Assembly (NCBI GenBank): GCA_034189695.1
Contig: JAXHUA010000073.1
Span: forward strand, 1 to 15,748
Direction of reading: 5' to 3'
Length of the DNA: 15,748 nt
Source of the DNA: JAXHUA01 sp034189695
Lineage (GTDB): Bacteria; Chloroflexota; Dehalococcoidia; E44-bin15
Shown one piece after another: positions 11,525-15,748 of this stretch (position 1 is the first letter of the stretch; each line of letters starts with the position of its first letter). Below the pieces are notes generated by a model, which had not been told where the DNA came from, ran no database searches, and worked only from the letters and a program-made list of their open reading frames with translations. The position numbers were made by a program, and so were the translations under genes.

Positions 11525-12487
11525 TCAGTTGCCCACCTTCTCCCACATGTCGCAGCGCCCTCCCCATCGGGCAACCACCTTGCCGTTCAGGAACACCTGA
11601 ACCACCTCACACCTGCCGGGGCAGGCGTGGCACTCGAACGAGGAGGTACGATACCTGGCCTGAGCTATCTCGAATCCGTTGAACCTGGTGCCGTTCCCGC
11701 GAGCGGCCATCTCCTCATGGGCCAGAAGCGCCGCGCCAATGGCCCCCATCACCTCGTGATGCGCGGGAACGATGAGACTGAGTCCCAGAGCTTCCTCGAG
11801 AGCCCTGACAATCCCCCTGTTGAAAGCCACGCCCCCTTGAAACACAACAGGAGGAAGGACCTCCTTCCCCAGGGTCACGTTGTTGAGGTAATTGCGGGCC
11901 ATCGCCTGGCACAGACCGTAGACGATATCCTCTATCCGGTGTCCGGTCTGCTGCTTGTGTATCATGTCCGATTCGGCAAATACAGTGCACCTGCCGGCAA
12001 TGCGTACCGGCTTCCTGCTTCCGAGCGCCCTGTTCCCGAAATCGTCAATCGCCATGTTCAGCCGCGCCGCCTGCTGATCAAGGAAGCTCCCCGTCCCAGC
12101 GGCGCATACGGTATTCATGCCGAAGTCGGTGACGATGCCGTCCCTGATGAGAATGACCTTGCTGTCCTGCCCGCCGATCTCGATGACCGTCTGAACATCC
12201 GGGACGGCCTGCAGCGCCGCCACGGCGTGAGCGGTGATCTCGTTCTTCACCAGGTCAGCGTTAACGATCAACCCCGCCAGGTAGCGCGCGCTCCCCGTGG
12301 TGCCGACACCTTTGACCTCGGCATCCCGGGGAAGACTCCCGGCCAGGTCCTTGAGGCCCTGCTGCACCGCGGCAATCGGCTCCCCCTGGGTACGCAGGTA
12401 CAGTGACGACAGAAGCCCATCCCCCCCATCAAGCACGGCGAACTTCGTGGTCACCGACCCAGCGTCGATTCCCAGATAGACGTCCAT
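11525..12487 (-). CDS. BadF/BadG/HgdC-type CoA-dehydratase activase (ATP-driven)
   Basis: Proteins of this ASKHA family hydrolyse ATP to inject a low-potential electron into 2-hydroxyacyl-CoA dehydratases or benzoyl-CoA reductases. The 320 residues show the phosphate motif GIDAGSVTTK (6-15), IEIGGQDSK (102-110), NTVCAAGTGSFLDQQA (125-140) and GRCTVFAESDMIHKQQ (165-180). C128 and C167 correspond by position to the two cysteines that bridge the [4Fe-4S] cluster in the HgdC dimer. The C-terminus adds a second group, C286-HA-C289-PGR-C293 and C312. This resembles the linker seen in longer fused activases before their DUF2229-type part, here ending without it. No dehydratase subunit genes are in the window, so the partner is unknown. 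ATG at 12487 is the start, with GGAAGAGG about ten bases upstream. Confidence 0.9.
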   Translation of the reverse strand: MDVYLGIDAGSVTTKFAVLDGGDGLLSSLYLRTQGEPIAAVQQGLKDLAGSLPRDAEVKGVGTTGSARYLAGLIVNADLVKNEITAHAVAALQAVPDVQTVIEIGGQDSKVILIRDGIVTDFGMNTVCAAGTGSFLDQQAARLNMAIDDFGNRALGSRKPVRIAGRCTVFAESDMIHKQQTGHRIEDIVYGLCQAMARNYLNNVTLGKEVLPPVVFQGGVAFNRGIVRALEEALGLSLIVPAHHEVMGAIGAALLAHEEMAARGNGTRFNGFEIAQARYRTSSFECHACPGRCEVVQVFLNGKVVARWGGRCDMWEKVGN

Positions 12488-12570
12488 CCGTCAGCAGCCT
12501 CTTCCGCCGCAATCCCGCCTTGCGTCGCGACCACACTCACCCACCCCAGTCCAGCGCACGTCCACCTCCA

Positions 12571-13755
12571 TCAACCCCGACCTCCCTCATCCTGACTGGC
12601 GGCAAACTCGTCACGCACCCGCTTCATCTCCTCCGGCCGCGCGATAAGGTCGACGACGGTCATGGCCATCCCTTTCGCCCCGTCCACGAGACCCTGGTGC
12701 CCGTTCTCCGACGCCGCAGCCTCAGCGAACTCCAGGGAGTGAGGCACGACGTCCAGAGTAGCGATGGCAATCATCGGGTGAATGCTGGGAACGAGAACGC
12801 TCACGTTGCCCATGTCGCTGCTGCCAAGGCCTCTCTCCATGGGTGGCAATATATCCCGGCCAAGGGTCTTGATGTTATGGGAATAAAGCTCAGCAAGCGC
12901 GACGTTGCATCTCAATGGGGCGTAGTATGACGCCCACTCGTACTCCAGGCGGGCGCCGGTGGCCAGCGCGGCTGCCTTGAAACAGTTTAGCACCTTCTCC
13001 TTCAGCTCTTCAAGGTAGAAATCGAACTCGGACCGCACCAGGAAGGTCGCCGAACTGAAGTCTGGGACGACGTTGGGTGCCTCACCTCCATGGGTGATGA
13101 TCCCGTGGACTCGTGCCCGCTCGCTAATATGCTGCCTGAGCGAATTGACCCCGTTGAAGCCCTGTATCACCGCCTCCAGGGCGTTGATGCCCCCCTCGGG
13201 ATTGCCGGCGGCGTGGGTAGCCTTGCCGAAGAACCGGACTTCAAGGCGGATACAGGCCAGGGCCTGCATACTGGCCATGTCCAGCCCATAGGGGTGCACC
13301 AGCATGGCGGCATCCAGGTCCTGGAAGGCCCCTCTCTCGGCGAGCATCACCTTGCCCCCGAATGATTCCTCGGCCGGCGTGCCCACGACGGCCACGCTGC
13401 CCCCTATCTCATCTACCACGCCACGCACCGCAACCCCGGCGGCCACTGCGGCGGTGCCGATTATGTTGTGACCGCAGGCATGCCCCACCTTCGGGAGGGC
13501 GTCGTACTCGGCGAGAAGCCCGACCCTGGGCTCGCCCGAACCGTACGTAGCCTTGAACGCGGTCGGCAACTCGCATACGCCCCGCTCGACCTGGAATCCG
13601 TTTCTCTCAAGGTACTCGGCCAGCCAGCCCGAGGCCTTGACCTCCTCGAAGGCCAGCTCCGGGTTGCTATGAATCCTCAGACTGAGCTCTACCAGCTCGT
13701 CTCGGCGGGCGTCGATCTCGGCGACCGCGCTGCCCTTCAGCTTGTCAACGTCCAA
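12571..13755 (-). CDS. M20 family metallopeptidase/amidohydrolase (ACY1L2/AbgB type)
   Basis: This protein of 394 residues is a zinc-dependent M20 hydrolase that cleaves amide bonds in small peptides or N-acyl compounds. Metal-site motifs are AEYDALPKVGHACGHNIIG (82-100), TPAEESFGG (126-134) and MLVHPYG (151-157). The C-terminal GSSDMGNVSVLVPSIHP is characteristic of the ACY1L2/AbgB subgroup, whose members include p-aminobenzoyl-glutamate hydrolase and beta-alanyl-lysine dipeptidase. The dimerisation (lid) insertion occupies about 165-285. The exact substrate cannot be read from the sequence. I chose the TTG at 13755 because TTGGAGGAG lies 5 nt upstream; a longer TTG start at 13776 would overlap that site. 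The gap to the downstream activase is 83 nt with nothing evident in it. Confidence 0.9.
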   Translation of the reverse strand: MDVDKLKGSAVAEIDARRDELVELSLRIHSNPELAFEEVKASGWLAEYLERNGFQVERGVCELPTAFKATYGSGEPRVGLLAEYDALPKVGHACGHNIIGTAAVAAGVAVRGVVDEIGGSVAVVGTPAEESFGGKVMLAERGAFQDLDAAMLVHPYGLDMASMQALACIRLEVRFFGKATHAAGNPEGGINALEAVIQGFNGVNSLRQHISERARVHGIITHGGEAPNVVPDFSSATFLVRSEFDFYLEELKEKVLNCFKAAALATGARLEYEWASYYAPLRCNVALAELYSHNIKTLGRDILPPMERGLGSSDMGNVSVLVPSIHPMIAIATLDVVPHSLEFAEAAASENGHQGLVDGAKGMAMTVVDLIARPEEMKRVRDEFAASQDEGGRG

Positions 13756-13787
13756 TACATCTCCTCCAAGTCGCAATGGCCTCCACG

Positions 13788-13793
13788 ATTATA
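13788..13793 (-). promoter_or_regulatory. Candidate -10 box before the M20 gene
   Basis: A perfect TATAAT lies on the minus strand 33 nt before the TTG start, in the gap after the MetE-like gene. The -35 position (TGGGAA at 17 nt) is weak. Confidence 0.3.
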
Positions 13794-13837
13794 GACGAAA
13801 TCGGCGACTATTCCCACCGCCTGGACGGCGCCCTGCG

Positions 13838-14899
13838 CTACACGCCGTATCTGTCCCTGAGGATGCCGGAGACTTCCGCCAGGATGCCAAAGGCCCTTGC
13901 CACGCTCTCTTCCTCGATGGCCCCGGGCTGGCACGCCTTGACTTCGGCCTCCATGTCCCTGACGCAACACCTCGCCGGTGCTATGAGCGCCTGCTCGGCA
14001 ATCCGCCTGCCACAGACGTCGGTTCTCTGCGCCACCACTTCCCAGTAGCCGGCGAGGCGCTCCGCCAGCGACTGCGGCGTCTCCCTCGACAGCGCCGCCG
14101 ACTCTGTCGGGACTATCCCCCACGATATCACCCTGCGGCCATCCCGCAGGAAGTCTGCCACAGCGCTCGCATACGCCACGGGCATGGACTCCATCTGGTA
14201 GCCGTCGAAGGACAGGAGGTCGACCCCCAGTCCGAGAAGGTAGGGCAGGTTCACGTTGGGGCAGAGATGCAGTCCCCTGGGCCCCTCAAGGCCCTGCACG
14301 AAGCTGGCGTAGTCGCGCTTCGCCTGCATGTCATTGTAGCCGGAAAGCCCGCTGAACACGAAGCCCAACCCGGGCTCATCCACCCACACGAAGGCGTTGC
14401 GGTTCCTCTGCCTGAGCTGACGGTACTGGACGTTCACCTTCTTCTGGATGAAATCGAACAGAAGCGCTCTCACTTCGTCGTTGTAGATGATCGGCTTCCG
14501 CTCCTCGTCAAGCACGTTGAAGCCAAGGCTGACCGCACCGGTAACCTGCCCGTGTATCGCGTGGTAGCCGCTGAGGTCGGCTTCCAGGAACCTGCGGTAT
14601 ACTGTGGAGTAGTCTCCGCTCAGTTCGTAGGTCTCGTCCCGGTCCATCTTCTCCGCGAAGTCCGTGAGCTCTTCGTAGAACCTCGCCGAGTCAAACACCA
14701 CTTTCTCGTTCTCCATGTCAGCCGAAACGCCCGGGAAACCGACCGATGCCTGGGCGTACATGTCCTCGTGGAAGCCTATCCTGGGAAGCTGCGGCCAGAA
14801 CGGCACGTCGAGGCTGGAGACGAGGCGGAGCGCCTCCTCCACATCGGTATGAGGCATGATGGCCATGGCCGTGGTCCTGCATTGTCCCTCCAGTGCCAT
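13838..14899 (-). CDS. MetE/UroD-fold methyltransferase-like protein
   Basis: This 353-residue protein resembles the short cobalamin-independent methionine synthase-like/uroporphyrinogen decarboxylase-fold proteins common in anaerobes. It starts with C-R-T-T-A-M-A-I-M-P-H-T-D (7-19), has PFWPQLP (33-39), FVWVDEPGLGF (170-180), HLCPNVNLPYLLGLGVDLLS (211-230) and ISWGIVPTES (258-267). H211 and C213 align with the H-x-C zinc ligands of MetE, and C311/C312 near the C-terminus with its last cysteine ligand, so a zinc site that activates a thiol is likely. It is half the length of MetE and lacks its N-terminal half, so the methyl donor may be a corrinoid protein or another carrier. The ATG at 14899 has GGGGGA six bases upstream. 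No corrinoid protein is in the window. Function beyond the fold is inference. Confidence 0.75.
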   Translation of the reverse strand: MALEGQCRTTAMAIMPHTDVEEALRLVSSLDVPFWPQLPRIGFHEDMYAQASVGFPGVSADMENEKVVFDSARFYEELTDFAEKMDRDETYELSGDYSTVYRRFLEADLSGYHAIHGQVTGAVSLGFNVLDEERKPIIYNDEVRALLFDFIQKKVNVQYRQLRQRNRNAFVWVDEPGLGFVFSGLSGYNDMQAKRDYASFVQGLEGPRGLHLCPNVNLPYLLGLGVDLLSFDGYQMESMPVAYASAVADFLRDGRRVISWGIVPTESAALSRETPQSLAERLAGYWEVVAQRTDVCGRRIAEQALIAPARCCVRDMEAEVKACQPGAIEEESVARAFGILAEVSGILRDRYGV

Positions 14900-14981
14900 G
14901 CGCTGTCCCCCAAGGGAAGAAGGATAGCAAGAGGCCCGCGCCGACGCAACACTGCACGCGGGCGTTTCACCCTCACCCTAT

Positions 14982-15009
14982 CCCTCTCCCTCAAGGGAGA
15001 GGGTTTTTT
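14982..15009 (+). repeat. CCCTCTCCCT palindrome with T-tract (dispersed repeat, possible terminator)
   Basis: CCCTCTCCCT-CA-AGGGAGAGGG is a perfect 10-bp stem with a 2-nt loop, followed by TTTTTT on the plus strand. It has terminator geometry for plus-strand transcription, but no plus-strand gene ends nearby. The sequence belongs to a type of dispersed palindrome seen in many bacterial genomes. Confidence 0.7.
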
Positions 15010-15064
15010 CGCTCTCGCCGCGGTGCTCGTGGCACCGAGGCGTCGGCAGCCTGCGGAAGCTGTC

Positions 15065-15100
15065 CTCCCTCCCCTGGCGGGAGGGAGCCAGAGGGAGGGG
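15065..15100. repeat. CTCCCTCCC/GGGAGGGAG palindrome
   Basis: A 9-bp perfect stem (15065-15073 with 15079-15087, loop CTGGC) is followed by a second GAGGGAGGGG arm that could pair alternatively. It is the second unit of the repeat cluster. Confidence 0.65.
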
Positions 15101-15119
15101 GAAAGCTCTCCCCGCTGCT

Positions 15120-15172
15120 CGCCCTTCGACAGGCCTGTCCTGAGCGAAGCCGAAGGGCTCAGGGCGAACGGT
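15120..15172. repeat. GCCCTTCG dispersed palindromic repeat
   Basis: GCCCTTCG (15121-15128) pairs with CGAAGGGC (15151-15158), with ACAGGCCTGT, itself a perfect palindrome, inside. It continues into CAGGGCGAACGGTC, a sequence typical of intergenic repeats of the CCCTTCGACAGGCTCAGG kind. Confidence 0.65.
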
Positions 15173-15207
15173 CACGAACCAGCCCTTCGCGGCAAGTCGC
15201 CCCCCAG

Positions 15208-15240
15208 CCGTTCGTGGTGAGCCTGTCGAACCATGAACGG
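15208..15240. repeat. CCGTTCGTGGT/ACCATGAACGG inverted repeat
   Basis: Two 11-bp arms (15208-15218, 15230-15240) pair with one mismatch around GAGCCTGTCGA. It is the fourth palindromic unit in about 260 nt and appears related to the preceding one (shared CGTTCG/CGAACGG and CCTGTC cores). Confidence 0.65.
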
Positions 15241-15287
15241 CCCCGTGCCTTCCCCCAGTCGGAGCCGTCTCGCACCGGGTCCGGCGC

Positions 15288-15316
15288 TTGACAAGCCGCC
15301 GCCGTCTACTTACCCT
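15288..15316 (+). promoter_or_regulatory. Candidate promoter of the phosphatase gene
   Basis: A perfect TTGACA (15288-15293) is followed after 17 nt by TACCCT (15311-15316), which keeps the three most important -10 bases (T, A, final T). The predicted start near 15323 gives a leader of about 100 nt with GGAGGAGGGAG just before the ATG. The leader has a short repeated GGTCGTT but no obvious riboswitch. Confidence 0.5.
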
Positions 15317-15426
15317 GTTGGGTCGTTTCCGGTCGTTCTCGCGGACGCATTCGCGCTGCAGCCGGAGACGCTTCCATATGTATCAGCCGAGAACGGAAGT
15401 CTCACCATCTGAGGAGGAGGGAGCAT

Positions 15427-15748
15427 ATGATAAAGCAGAAGGCATTCGCTGTCGTGGGTTATCTGATGATCGCCTCTGTCATCGCCGTGTCGCTTTCAGC
15501 GGGCTGTTCAGCCGGGGAGCAGACGTCCAACAACGAGACAACCGGCTACAGTAAGGGCCAGCAGTGCGTCACAGCCGTGCTGTGGTACCAGACCGCAGCC
15601 GAGGCTCGAGCGCTCTACTACCAGGCCTTCAACCTGGCCGAAATGAGGCTGGATGAGGCTCTCCAGTCACACGCAGGCGACAAGAAGCTCGCTGTGGTGG
15701 TCGACATTGATGAGACTGTCCTGGACAACAGCCCGTGCTACGCCGAGT
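15427..15748 (+). CDS. Lipoprotein acid phosphatase, HAD class IIIB (e(P4)-like), N-terminal part
   Basis: The first 107 residues are visible and the gene runs off the window. The N-terminus is a lipoprotein signal: MIKQK, a hydrophobic stretch, and the lipobox LSAG-C27, so the mature protein is lipid-anchored outside the cell. The region VTAVLWYQTAAEARALYYQA is typical of the e(P4)/class B-like acid phosphatase family. AVVVDIDETVLDNSPCYAE holds the HAD motif I D93-I-D95-E-T, where D93 is the nucleophile. These enzymes dephosphorylate nucleoside monophosphates and similar phosphomonoesters outside the membrane to supply nucleosides or phosphate. ATG at 15427 has GGAGGAGGGAG immediately upstream. 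The later DDDD motifs are outside the window. Confidence 0.9.
   Translation, partial: MIKQKAFAVVGYLMIASVIAVSLSAGCSAGEQTSNNETTGYSKGQQCVTAVLWYQTAAEARALYYQAFNLAEMRLDEALQSHAGDKKLAVVVDIDETVLDNSPCYAE

Noticed and set aside
11102..12406. A 434-codon plus-strand open frame opposite plsX and the activase
   Set aside because: It is antisense to two recognisable genes with complete motifs; its composition is not protein-like.
13742..15220. A 492-codon open frame on the plus strand opposite the M20 and MetE-like genes
   Set aside because: It is antisense to two well-supported genes, its translation is arginine/proline/histidine-rich with no family pattern, and it runs through palindromic repeats. High GC explains the long open frame.

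Overview
The window is GC-rich bacterial chromosome carrying mainly housekeeping genes. GTG and TTG starts are frequent (hisS, trxB, acpP, rpsT and the M20 hydrolase). The gene mix suggests an anaerobe: an HgdC/BadF-type activase, a MetE-like methyltransferase, a PflA/AmmeMemoRadiSam-like radical SAM protein, and small surface proteins. A member of the Chloroflexota (Dehalococcoidia-like) is my best guess, but no rRNA or other decisive marker is present. Nothing in the window is a CRISPR array, prophage or insertion sequence.

Layout. Positions 1-1755, minus strand: hisS, with its own candidate promoter, followed by the first 121 codons of prfA. Positions 1858-4350, minus strand: four envelope or secreted proteins of unknown function. 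Three of them (2539-3057, 3166-3675, 3823-4266) share a beta-rich domain pattern and look like a diverged tandem family. The two closest paralogues are each preceded by a related leader of about 57 nt that can form hairpins. Positions 4350-4802: non-coding, AT-richer in places, with an inverted repeat and a candidate relA promoter. Positions 4803-9173, plus strand: relA/spoT, rpsT, a radical SAM protein, nusB and acpP, tightly packed and probably one or two transcription units.

Positions 9194-14899, minus strand and convergent with the previous block. In transcription order: a MetE/UroD-fold methyltransferase-like protein, an M20 amidohydrolase of the ACY1L2/AbgB type, an HgdC-type activase, plsX, trxA and trxB. 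The activase stop and the plsX start are one base apart. Positions 14980-15240: a cluster of palindromic dispersed repeats. Positions 15288-15748, plus strand: a promoter and the start of a lipoprotein acid phosphatase (HAD class IIIB), cut by the window edge.

The most interesting points are: (1) a full-length Rel protein whose hydrolase HD motif is broken (HA instead of HD) and whose synthetase carries an acidic EFND motif, suggesting a synthesis-only, RelA-type enzyme whose start codon may be leaderless; (2) the tandem surface-protein family with a duplicated, possibly structured leader; (3) an orphan 2-hydroxyacyl-CoA dehydratase-type activase joined to plsX; (4) a radical SAM protein with extra N-terminal cysteine clusters lodged between ribosomal and transcription genes.
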